Assembly (NCBI RefSeq): GCF_963682185.1
Contig: NZ_OY821667.1
Span: 3,237,501 to 3,301,500 of the forward strand
Source of the DNA: an uncultured Cohaesibacter sp.
GTDB taxonomy: Bacteria > Pseudomonadota > Alphaproteobacteria > Rhizobiales > Cohaesibacteraceae
Direction: 5' to 3'
DNA: 64,000 bases
Part shown: one piece after another, positions 45,700 to 54,600 of the stretch
Position numbering within the stretch: the stretch's first letter is position 1
Layout: every line of letters starts with the position of its first letter
Translations under genes and position numbers: made by a program
Notes under the pieces: generated by a model
Database searches by the model: none
Seen by the model: only the letters and a program-made list of their open reading frames with translations
What the model was told of the DNA's origin: nothing

Positions 45700-46668
45700 T
45701 TACTTGCCTCCCTCAATGGGTGCTGCATCCGGCGCAAGGGCCAGGCGGCGGCAACTATCGGAATAGCGCTCCATCGCTGCGGCCTCTTCGGGGCGGTAGC
45801 GTTGCAGTCGGGTGAAGAGATCGTCAAAATCGACCTGATGGCCATCAAAATCGGGCCCGTCCACGCAGGCGAACTTGATCACGTCTCCCACTTTCACGCG
45901 GCAGCCGCCACACATGCCGGTGCCGTCCACCATGATCGGATTGAGGCTCACCATCGTTTTGATGCCGTAGGGGCGCGTGGTTTCCGTGCAGGCGCGCATC
46001 ATGATCGGAGGACCAATGGCGACCACTTCGTCGACGTCTGGATTCGCTTTGATCGCTGCTTCAATGCCTTGGGTGACAAGGCCGTGAATACCCGCTGAGC
46101 CATCGTCCGTGCAGATAATGAAATCATCACAAATGGCGCGAAATTTCTCTTCCCAGAACATCAGGTTGCTGGAGCGGAAGCCCAGAACCCCGATCACGTG
46201 GGCGCCGGCTTCTTTGAAGGCCCGTGCCTGCGGATAGATCGGCGCGATACCTAGCCCGCCGCCCACACAAATGACCTTTTTGGTTTTCGATGAAATGTCA
46301 CTGGGAATACCAAGTGGGCCGAGCATGGCATAGATCTCACGACCGGGTCTGCAGAGCAGCTGCATCTCCCTTGTGGATTTGCCTACGGCCTGCACGACCA
46401 GCGTGATGGTTCCCTTTTCCCTGTCGAAATCGGCAATGGTCAGCGGAATGCGCTCGCCCAGATCATGCAACATCACGATGACAAACTGGCCGGGTTTGGC
46501 GGCCTTTGCCATGACTGGATGCTCGATTTCGATAAGGAATGTTGACTTTGAAAAATCGGTGCGCGTCAGGATTGGAAAGGATGCCGTGACACCTTTCCCG
46601 GATCCGTTCTGCCTATTTGCGACAGACAAATCCTCCCCGCGACCGCTGGCGACCCCGCGATCGGACAT
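45700..46668 (-). CDS. NfnA-like FAD/NAD(H) and [2Fe-2S] protein
   Basis: A 322-residue ferredoxin-NAD(P) reductase-type protein like NfnA or the sulfide dehydrogenase small subunit. It has an FAD domain (PGQFVIVML, ERIPLTIADFD), an NAD domain with CVGGGLGIAPIYPQA, GFRSSNLMFWEE and AIGPPIMMRACTETT, and a C-terminal [2Fe-2S] site (Asp248, Cys253, Cys256, Cys268). The first 25 residues look like a variable extension, so the start could be slightly later. It is the first gene of the nfnA-nfnB-korA-korB-744 operon, with two candidate operator sites upstream. Whether it bifurcates electrons cannot be told from sequence. Confidence 0.87.
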   Translation of the reverse strand: MSDRGVASGRGEDLSVANRQNGSGKGVTASFPILTRTDFSKSTFLIEIEHPVMAKAAKPGQFVIVMLHDLGERIPLTIADFDREKGTITLVVQAVGKSTREMQLLCRPGREIYAMLGPLGIPSDISSKTKKVICVGGGLGIAPIYPQARAFKEAGAHVIGVLGFRSSNLMFWEEKFRAICDDFIICTDDGSAGIHGLVTQGIEAAIKANPDVDEVVAIGPPIMMRACTETTRPYGIKTMVSLNPIMVDGTGMCGGCRVKVGDVIKFACVDGPDFDGHQVDFDDLFTRLQRYRPEEAAAMERYSDSCRRLALAPDAAPIEGGK

Positions 46669-46704
46669 GAATTTCCTCCCCTTGCTGCGGAATTTGCCAA
46701 CTAG

Positions 46705-46721
46705 ATTGCACAGGGTGCAAT
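46705..46721 (-). promoter_or_regulatory. 17-bp palindrome upstream of the nfn-kor operon
   Basis: ATTGCAC-AGG-GTGCAAT is a perfect inverted repeat with 7-bp arms, 36 bases upstream of the NfnA-like start codon. It lies between the FNR-like box and the gene. It looks like a repressor or activator site, but I cannot name the regulator. Confidence 0.55.
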
Positions 46722-46773
46722 AATCGGAACAAATACAACAGCTTCGACGCTACGCCCATGAAGGGGGGAAACA

Positions 46774-46787
46774 TTGACACCAATCAA
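46774..46787 (-). promoter_or_regulatory. FNR/FixK-type box upstream of the nfn-kor operon
   Basis: On the minus strand TTGATTGGTGTCAA matches TTGAT-N4-ATCAA at all but one position (TTGA-N6-TCAA is complete). It lies about 105 bases before the start codon. FNR/FixK activators use such boxes to switch on anaerobic genes. Confidence 0.6.
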
Positions 46788-46850
46788 AACGGCGGTTTTC
46801 TGCTCTTTAGTAAGACTAAGGTTCAATTGGGCTGGTGAAAAGGGCGCAAC

Positions 46851-46881
46851 AAAAAAAGCGCGAGCCGTAAGACCCGCGCTT
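46851..46881 (-). terminator. Terminator after the Na+-decarboxylase operon
   Basis: AAGCGCG pairs with CGCGCTT around a 12-base loop. On the minus strand the stem runs into seven T residues. It lies about 30 bases after the mmdB stop. Confidence 0.9.
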
Positions 46882-46911
46882 CAAAATTTACTTGATCGGT
46901 AGAATTGACGA

Positions 46912-48062
46912 TCAGAGTGAGAACCAGGCTAGGAAGAAGCCTGCCACCACTGCTGTACCAATCACACCGGCAACGTTCGGACCCATGGCATGCATGAGGA
47001 GGAAGTTGCTTGGATCTGCCTTCTGACCTTCCACCTGACTAACGCGGGCAGCCATTGGCACGGCCGACACGCCAGCAGAACCGATCAGAGGGTTGATCTT
47101 GTTCTTCGAGAACACGTTCATCAATTTGGCCATCAGGACGCGCAAGCAGTAGCGATACTGAATGCAACAATGCCGAGTGCCAGAATCTTGAGGGTTTCGA
47201 AGTTCAAGAACCGTTCTGACGTCATCGTGATGCCGACAGACGTACCCAGGAAGATCGTGACGACGTTGACCACCTCATTCTGAGCAGCCTTGGTGATGCG
47301 TTCTGCTTCAAGGCTTTCCCGAAGGAAGTTACCAAGCATCAACATACCGATAAGGGCAGATGCTGCCGGAACCAGCAGGATCACCAGAATGGTTACCATT
47401 CCAGCAAAGATGAGCTTTTCAAGGCGACCTACTTTACGCAGGGATTTCATCTTGATCTTGCGTTCTGCGTCACTTGTAAGCGCACGCATGATCGGAGGCT
47501 GGATCATCGGCACAAGCGCCATGTAGCTATAAGCTGCAACAGCGATTGGAGCCAAAAGGTCCGGAGCCAACTTGCTGGCAAGGAAGATCGAAGTCGGGCC
47601 GTCAGCGCCACCGATAATACCAATGGCAGCTGCCTCATGTGACTGGAAGCCAATCAAGGTAGCACCAAGGAAGGTGGCAAATACACCAAACTGAGCAGCT
47701 GCACCGAGAAGCAGCGTACGCGGGTTGGCGATCAACGGACCGAAGTCAGTCAGAGCTCCAACGCCCATGAAGATGAGCGGTGGAAAGATTTCCAGATGGA
47801 CACCTTGGGAAATGTAGTAGTAGAGACCGCCAGCTTCTTCGCCATGAGGCAAATTGACAAGACCCTGAGTCGGCAGGTTAGCCAACAGAGCGCCAAAAGC
47901 GATAGGAATCAGCAGAAGCGGTTCAAATTTTTTGTAGATCGCAAGATAGAACAGCAGAGCAATGATCGCCCACATGACCATCATTTGCCAGGTCACATCA
48001 CCAAAAGCGGTCAAATGCCAAATCTGTTCAAGCTTGGAGGCCTGAGTTGCTGTGCCTTCCAT
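46912..48062 (-). pseudogene. mmdB: Na+-translocating decarboxylase beta subunit, apparent frameshift
   Basis: The beta subunit is the membrane part that couples decarboxylation to Na+ export. The first 309 residues (48062 to 47133) have the family core FPPLIFMGVGALTDFGPLIA and the GGADGPT motif with the key Asp (about 154). The frame then stops at TGA (47133-47135) inside ATACAS. The conserved C-terminus ([20 protein letters not shown], then [15 protein letters not shown], ending in GFFLAWFSL) continues in another frame at 46912-47145. Loss of one base, for example a G giving CGVLMAK, explains both halves. No homopolymer is present, so sequencing error, true mutation and programmed frameshifting all remain possible. 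It is the last gene of the mmdA-D-C-B operon. Confidence 0.85.
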
Positions 48063-48079
48063 GAGAAGGATCTCCCTCC

Positions 48080-48484
48080 TTATGAAAGGGTTACAAGAAC
48101 TTGACCCTCGGTCACGGTAGCACCGGCTGCCACATTGACCGCGGTAACAGTACCATCAGATGGAGCACTGATGTTCGTGTTCATCTTCATGGCTTCAAGG
48201 ACAACCAGAGTGTCGCCAGCAGAAACTTTCTGACCAACAGAAACGTCTACGCTGATGACAGTCCCTGCGAGCGGGCATGGCACTGCGCCATCACCAGCTG
48301 GGGCAGCAGGAGCTGCAGCAGGAGCCGGAGCGGCTGGGGCCGGAGCGGCAGGAGCAGGAGCTGCTGCTGCAGGGGCTGGAGCTGCTGGTTTCGCAGCCGG
48401 AGCCGGGGCAGCATTGTCCATATCTTCGTCTTCCACCGTTACATCGTAGGTGATGCCCTGTACGGTGATCCGCAAGCGTTTCAT
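48080..48484 (-). CDS. mmdC: Biotin carboxyl carrier subunit of the decarboxylase
   Basis: A 134-residue biotin carrier that moves the carboxyl group from the transferase (MmdA) to the membrane subunit (MmdB). After about 25 N-terminal residues it has a long Ala/Pro linker (about 25-63). The biotinyl domain follows with VISVDVSVGQKVSAGDTLVV, the biotinylation motif EAMKMN (Lys about 100) and GTVTAVNVAAGATVTEGQVL. The linker is typical of OadA C-termini and MmdC. It overlaps the delta-subunit gene by one base and precedes mmdB by 17 bases. No biotin ligase is in the window. Confidence 0.92.
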   Translation of the reverse strand: MKRLRITVQGITYDVTVEDEDMDNAAPAPAAKPAAPAPAAAAPAPAAPAPAAPAPAAAPAAPAGDGAVPCPLAGTVISVDVSVGQKVSAGDTLVVLEAMKMNTNISAPSDGTVTAVNVAAGATVTEGQVLVTLS

Positions 48485-48897
48485 TACTTTAGTCCTCTCA
48501 GAGAATTGGGGGTCTGGCTACTGCCCAAGGGCATCATGGAAGTCCAGCCATTGCGGGTGTTATGTCCCGAAAAAGAGGCAATGCGACCTTCCAGTGGCCA
48601 TTCGCTTACTTTGTGTGGGGGAGCTGCGACGCGAGTCACTTTGTATCCTGCCCCCATTGTCGCGGCTACGGCTGCTGCAATGGCAGCCAGATGATGTGGT
48701 GGTACGCCAGCCCGGGAGGCTACCGCCGCACGCGGCGGTACCTTTGGGGCATGGTCTGAGCCGCCAGTGCCTGAGCCGTTCTTTTCCTGACGGATAAAGA
48801 AAGACCCGATAAGTGCACAAGCTGCCCAGAGAATGGCAAGAGCCATCATTACCACGACAAAGCCCGTTAAGATGATTTCCAGGTTTTCGAGCATCAA
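48484..48897 (-). CDS. mmdD: Small membrane subunit of the decarboxylase (OadG/MmdD type)
   Basis: The small subunit that assembles the complex on the membrane. The 137-residue protein has one N-terminal membrane helix (about residues 6-35) and a hydrophilic linker. The C-terminal domain includes PPHHLAAIAAAVAATMGAGY and a WPLEGR motif, like gamma/delta subunits of oxaloacetate and methylmalonyl-CoA decarboxylases. It is 13 bases downstream of mmdA and abuts the biotin-carrier gene. Confidence 0.82.
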   Translation of the reverse strand: MMLENLEIILTGFVVVMMALAILWAACALIGSFFIRQEKNGSGTGGSDHAPKVPPRAAVASRAGVPPHHLAAIAAAVAATMGAGYKVTRVAAPPHKVSEWPLEGRIASFSGHNTRNGWTSMMPLGSSQTPNSLRGLK

Positions 48898-48910
48898 GAT
48901 AATCCTTTGC

Positions 48911-50464
48911 TCAGAGTGGAATATTGCCGTGTTTCTTCGGCGGACGGGTTTCCCGTTTGGACATCAAGCCACGCAGGGAGAGAGCGATTGCACTCTTTGT
49001 CTCACGCGGTTGAATGATGTCATGGATCGCCAGTCTACCAGCAGACAGGTAAGGTGTTGCAAATTCCTTGCGATATTCATCGGCAAGTTCTTTGGATTTG
49101 GCAACCTTGTCTTCAGCTTCCTTTAGTTCCTTGCGGTAAAGGATGTTGACAGCACCTTCTGCACCCATCACAGCGATTTCAGCTGTTGGCCATGCCATAA
49201 CGCGGTCCGCGCCCATGTCTTCCGAGCACATAGCCAGATATGCGCCGCCATAGGCCTTACGCATGATGACCGTGATTTTCGGAACAGTAGCGGAGGCATA
49301 TGCGAAGAGCATTTTAGCGCCGTGACGGATAATACCGCGACGTTCTTCGTTGACACCCGGCAGGAAGCCAGGAACGTCGACGAGGGTTACGAGCGGAATA
49401 TTGTAGACGTTGCAGAAACGAACAAAGCGTGCAGCCTTGTCACTGGCATCGATGTCCAGCGTACCGGCCTTAACGATTGGCTGGTTGGCAACAAACCCAA
49501 CGACCATGCCGCCAATGCGGCCGAAGCCGATTACGATGTTGGCTGCAAAATGTTCCATGATTTCAAGGAAGTCACCTTCGTCGGCCAGGCTTTTGATAAC
49601 CTCACGGCAGTCGAATGGAGTTTTGGAATCTTCTGGAACAAGCTCATCCAGTGCCGGGTCATCAACAATCTTCAGGTCCGGCTCAATGTGATGAGGAGGA
49701 TCCATCATGTTGTTGCTTGGCAGGAATGACAGCAGCTTGTGCACGATCTGCACTGCGTGTGCATCATTTTCAGCAATGAAGTGAATGTTACCAGATACGG
49801 AAGCGTGTGCTTGAGCCGATCCGATTTCTTCCATCGTGGTTACCTGACCGGTAACGGCGCGAATGACTTCTGGGCCACAGATGAACATCTGTGCGTTTTC
49901 GCGGGTCATGATGAGGAAGTCGGTCAAGGCAGGGCTATATGCTGCACCACCGGCACAAGGACCTGCAATGACAGAGATCTGGGGTACAACGCCAGAGAGC
50001 TGAACGTTGCGATAGAATACCTGACCATATCCGGAAAGGGCACCAACACCCTCCTGAATACGGGCTCCGCCTGAATCGTTGAAGCCAACAACAGGTACGC
50101 CTGCTTTCACAGCATGATCGAGGGCTGCACAAATTTTCTTGGCGTGAATTTCACCCAAGGAGCCACCAACCACACCGAAATCCTGGGAAAAGGCTGCTAC
50201 TGGACGACCGTCGACAAAGCCTGTGCCACAAATAACACCGTCCGTCGGAATGGATTTATCTGCCATACCGAAGTAACGGGTATTGTGCTGCGCATGCAAG
50301 CCGAATTCCTGGAACGTACCTTCGGAGAAAAGACCCCCAAGGCGTTCACGGGCAGTCATACGCCCTTTGGCATGTCTGTCTTCCGCTTTCTTTGCGCCGC
50401 CACCGTCCAGTGCGATTTTGCGCCGTTTCTCCAACTCATCAGAAAGAGTTTTGGAAATCGCCAT
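48911..50464 (-). CDS. mmdA: Acyl-CoA carboxyltransferase subunit (methylmalonyl-CoA decarboxylase alpha type)
   Basis: A 517-residue carboxyltransferase of the propionyl-CoA carboxylase beta/MmdA family. Both CoA-carboxyltransferase halves are present, with the glycine-rich oxyanion loops NDSGGARIQEGVGALSGYGQ and GPCAGGAAYSPALTDFLIMT, then VDVPGFLPGVNEERRGIIRH and MRKAYGGAYLAMCSEDMGAD. Length and the following membrane and biotin genes point to a Na+-pumping decarboxylase, most like methylmalonyl-CoA decarboxylase. Glutaconyl-CoA decarboxylase alpha is usually longer. A propionyl-CoA carboxylase role is unlikely because no biotin carboxylase is next to it. It heads the operon. Confidence 0.88.
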   Translation of the reverse strand: MAISKTLSDELEKRRKIALDGGGAKKAEDRHAKGRMTARERLGGLFSEGTFQEFGLHAQHNTRYFGMADKSIPTDGVICGTGFVDGRPVAAFSQDFGVVGGSLGEIHAKKICAALDHAVKAGVPVVGFNDSGGARIQEGVGALSGYGQVFYRNVQLSGVVPQISVIAGPCAGGAAYSPALTDFLIMTRENAQMFICGPEVIRAVTGQVTTMEEIGSAQAHASVSGNIHFIAENDAHAVQIVHKLLSFLPSNNMMDPPHHIEPDLKIVDDPALDELVPEDSKTPFDCREVIKSLADEGDFLEIMEHFAANIVIGFGRIGGMVVGFVANQPIVKAGTLDIDASDKAARFVRFCNVYNIPLVTLVDVPGFLPGVNEERRGIIRHGAKMLFAYASATVPKITVIMRKAYGGAYLAMCSEDMGADRVMAWPTAEIAVMGAEGAVNILYRKELKEAEDKVAKSKELADEYRKEFATPYLSAGRLAIHDIIQPRETKSAIALSLRGLMSKRETRPPKKHGNIPL

Positions 50465-50483
50465 TTTATTACCGCTATGCTAG

Positions 50484-50538
50484 GCAGCGCCCGGATTGAG
50501 CGCTGCGTTAAGGTTGAGGTTGAACGGGTAAAAACCCG
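50484..50538 (-). promoter_or_regulatory. Two hairpins upstream of mmdA
   Basis: Just before mmdA (20 to 74 bases upstream) the DNA holds two inverted repeats. One is GCAGCGC/GCGCTGC with a 9-base spacer (50484-50506). The other is CGGGT/ACCCG with an AAAA loop (50525-50538). If transcribed they would form stem-loops in the leader close to the ribosome site, or they may be operators. Confidence 0.4.
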
Positions 50539-51643
50539 CCGGAAATTATGGATCGGACACCCGATGACAAAATCCTCAATGACGGAAGTATTACTCATTT
50601 ATTTTAATGAGATAAAGGGTTGGAAGCGGCAAAAGGTTTGGACCAAAGGCTAGTTGAGGCCTGAATTGGCGGCTTACGGGCGTGAATCGCGCATTAGACC
50701 AAAGTGGATAGAGGTAGTTTGCATAACGGAAAAAATTGCCATGCAAAGTTGTGTGGTCTGTGAATATTAACCGCTGCGACCATTGTGTTGATCATCTCTG
50801 GTTGCAGATCGCTTGAATAGAGCCAAAAATTGAAGCCTTCCATCAACTTATACTTAATATATAGGTCGCCGCTGAGTAAAACCCCTCTTGTGTTGCCTTG
50901 CGGTGAGTCGCTTTACCCATTTAGGCTGCCTTCCTCATTAAGGACAGTTGAACGCGGTTGCGCGATAAGTTGATGCTATTTTTGAGTTGGTTCGGGGCGT
51001 TGGTTTGCAGCACCTTTAAAGAGACCGGCGAAAAAGGAAAGAAACGTGGACAAATGAAGAATCGACTCTCGCTTGCTTTCGAGTTCAGATTGTTTTGATG
51101 TGACGCGTGAGAGGCCTCGCGAAGCGAATGGGGTGTTGTATCACCTGTTTCAAAACGACGATTTCATTCTTTTGTATTATTAGCAAATATGTCGAGAAAA
51201 ATGCCTCCTTACCTAATCCTAAGGTGTATCCGGGCTCCTCTGCTTCCTCTGGCTGTTTGCTAAAACCACTTAAAAATCAGCTCTCAACACTGCCTTTTTG
51301 AACGGCTCTAACTGCATAGGAAATTGTACCATCATGCGGTGTTGCTTCTGGGACGAGCAGCTGTGTTGATGCAAATCAACGCCGAAAGTCCTTGGATAGA
51401 CTAACGATTATAACACTAAAGTATCGGGAGTTATGACCGTATGGTGATGCACTCTCGGAACTTTTGTGTGGCTCACATGACCATTAGACCACGCGACTGC
51501 TTCTGACAGCTAAAGGTATCTGAGGACCTGGGGTGACCGCCTTTGCCACTGGGCTTTGGTTGCAGGCAATTCTTTGAGCACTTTATTTCATTTCGACAGA
51601 CTGACATTACCAACGATTGGTCTGCTGTAATTGGGTGGAGAAA
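50539..51643. other. Long divergent intergenic region between mmdA and nifJ
   Basis: About 1.1 kb with no convincing gene; the short ORFs have no family features. It contains an FNR/FixK box at 51366 and should carry promoters for both divergent operons. A small RNA or long leader is possible, but I see no terminator-like hairpin to delimit one. Confidence 0.5.
51366..51379 (+). promoter_or_regulatory. FNR/FixK box upstream of nifJ
   Basis: TTGATGCAAATCAA matches TTGAT-N4-ATCAA perfectly. A TATAAC hexamer lies about 30 bases downstream (51409-51414), though the spacing is a few bases longer than for a standard class II FNR promoter. It points to anaerobic activation of nifJ; the start codon is 264 bases further on. 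Confidence 0.75.
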
Positions 51644-54600
51644 ATGAACCAAAATCTTCCAAAAACGCCGGCGTATCCCGGACATTCAACGGTAATTAAC
51701 GGTAACGGCGCCGTGGCCCAGGTGATGGGGCAGGTGTGCGGTGGGGTCATCGGATATCCGATCACGCCTTCTACCGAAATTGCCGAGATCTACGAAGCTT
51801 TCAGAGCTGGCGGTGGACTCAACGTCTGGGGACGTCATCCCTTCTTCTTCGAACCTGAAGGGGAACACTCCGCTCAGTCTGGCGCACTTGGCGCCGCGCT
51901 TACGGGCGGGCAATATGTGTCTAACGCTTCGTCTTCTCAGGGCGTGCTTTATGGCCTTGAATCGCATTATGTTACCGTCGGCAAGAAAGTCGGCGGTTTT
52001 GTTATGCAGGTTGCTGCCCGCTCCGTTTCCCGCCACTCACTCAATGTGATGGCTGGCCATGACGACATTTACGCCTTGCTGCCATCTGGTTATACCATCC
52101 TGTTCGGCTCCAACCCGCAGGAAGCAGCCGACCTCGCCGCGATCTCCTACAAGGTCAGTGCGATGTCGATGATCCCGGTTGCCAACGGCATGGACGGCTT
52201 CGTCACCTCGCACATGATGAGCGAAGTGTTGATGCCGGAAGAAGATCTGCTGCGCGAATTCATCGGAGATCCATCCGAGCGTATCATGTGCCCGACCGTC
52301 GCACAGGAAATGCTCTATGGTGCCAAGGGGCGCGTCTTCCAGCTCAAACGCTATCTGGGCCGTCATAGCTCGGACATGGAACAGGACGCCTACGCCAAGC
52401 TCGTTGCCTTCCTTGATGACAATGCTGATGCTGTCGAAGCCGACAATACCGGCGAGATGGTTGCCAAAACCCTCGACATGCTGCCAGCAGAGCTGCACAA
52501 ACAATGGAGCCGCCAGTGGACCAACGCCTTCCAGAAAGGCTCCCGCCAGCGCGTTCCTGCACAGGTCGATATCAACAATCCGGGCCTTACAGGTGGTGTG
52601 CAGAACCAGCCGGACTTCCAGGCCGGTGCCGTTGACCATCGCACCCACTTTGTGCGCGATGTTGCTCGCTTCGTTCGAGAAGCCATGGATGAATTTTCCG
52701 CTCTGACCGGTCGCAGCTATGCTCCGGTTAAATGCTTCGAATGCGAAGATGCCGAAACCGTTCTGGTCGGCCTTGGGTCTGTTACCGATGATGCCGAAGC
52801 CGTTGCCGCTTACCTGCGCCGTCAGGGCAAGAAGGTCGGCGTGGTTTCCATCAAGATGCTGCAGCCATTCCCGGATGCGGAATTCGTGGAAGCTGTCAAA
52901 GGCAAGAAAGCCGTTACCATTCTTGAGCGTTCCGACAACACCGCTCTGACCGCCTTCGTCAAGGAAGCCTTGATGAAAGCCATGGAAAATGGTGCTGGCG
53001 AACGCTATCCGGGCGTTCCTGCGCTCAAGGAACTGCCAAAACTGACGACGGCCATCTTTGGTTTGGGTGCACATGACCTGCAGCCACGCCACTTGGTTGC
53101 CGCCTACGAAAACATGGACGGCGCCTGCCAGCCATTCGTTTATCTGGGCAGCCAGTTCTTCTCCAAGGATGCAAGCCCGATCATGACCGAGCTTCAGGCC
53201 AAGCTGAAAGAGGCTTATCCTGAAACCGAACTGATGGCGCTGGAAACCAAGCCGAACCCGAGCCTTCTGCCAGATGGTGCCCTGCGCATCCGCTTCCATT
53301 CGGTTGGCGGGTACGGCACGATTGCCACCGGCAAGCTGCTCACGGACATTTTGGCCAACGCCCTGCATCTCTATTCCAAGTCCGCACCGAAATACGGTTC
53401 GGAAAAATCGGGCGCTCCGACCAACTACTATATCACGCTCTCTCCTGAACCGGTGCTGATCACCAACGCCGATCTGGAAGATGTGGAAGTGGTTGTCTCG
53501 CCAGACCACAAGGTCTTCGCTCACAGCAATCCGCTGCGCGGTCTTGTTGACGGCGGTACCTTCATTCTGCAGTCCAATCTTTCTCCTCTGGAAGTCTGGA
53601 AAGAACTGCCTTCTGCCATGCGCAAGACCATTCGCGACCGGAAGATCAAATTCCTGGTGGTTGACGGCTTTGCCATTGCCAAGAAACATGCTCCTGTTGC
53701 CGCTCTTCAGACCCGCATGATGGGCATTGCCTTCATCGGCGCCGTCTGTGGTCATGTGGAACGCGTCACCGAAGGGGCCGATCGTGAAGCTGTGATCGAG
53801 AAGATCCGCAGCCAGATCAATTATAAGTTCGGTACCAAGGGTGAAGCCGTTGTTGAAGGCAACATGGCGGTTATCCGCGATGGCGTCGAGGAAACGGCTG
53901 TTGTTGATTATTCGGCTCCTGAATTTGTCGAAGTGGACGCCGCTGGCGATCCGGTTCCTGAATTCAGCCCATCCATTTCCTCCAACATGTGCCGCATTGC
54001 TTCGGAATCTTCTCCGGAAGGTCTGTTCGATACTGCCTATTATGAAGAAACGGTCGCAGCACCATTCCGCGCAGGTGCCATCGGCGAAGCGCCGGTTCTG
54101 CCGGGCTCAGGCATGTTCATGCCAGCCGGGTCTGCTGCTGCCAAGGACAAGGGCCTCTTCCGTCGTGAAGTACCGGTCTTCGATCCTGAAAAATGCACAG
54201 GCTGCCTGGATTGCTCCATGGTCTGTCCGGATGCTGCCATTCCGCCAAGCGTCTTCGATATCGACGCTCTGCTGATGGCTGCCGCCAAAGACATCGACAT
54301 GCCGGAAAAACAGCGCGAAGTCATTCGTGAATATGTCCGCACTGTTGGTGAGACGGTTCGCCGTAAATATAATGCACTGGATGACGCTCCGAGCTTTGCC
54401 AAACTGGTGGCCGAAGCGGTCAACGAGCTTTATGTTGAAAGCGCTGTCGTCAAGGGCAATCTGGAACGCATCGTGGAAGCCGTGTCGGTTCTGCCTGTTG
54501 CCAAGACCCGTCCATTCTTTGACGCCATGGAAGCCGAACACACCGGTCAGGGTGGTCTGTTTGCCGTGGCAGTTGACCCTTGGAAATGCACCGGCTGTCT

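Noticed and set aside
51107-51301. 64-codon plus-strand frame in the mmdA-nifJ gap
   Set aside because: Cys/Ser-rich random-looking sequence without domain or start signal.
52037-53755. 572-codon open frame on the strand opposite nifJ
   Set aside because: It mirrors the codon pattern of nifJ, has no recognisable domain and no start context. NifJ is unmistakable on the other strand.
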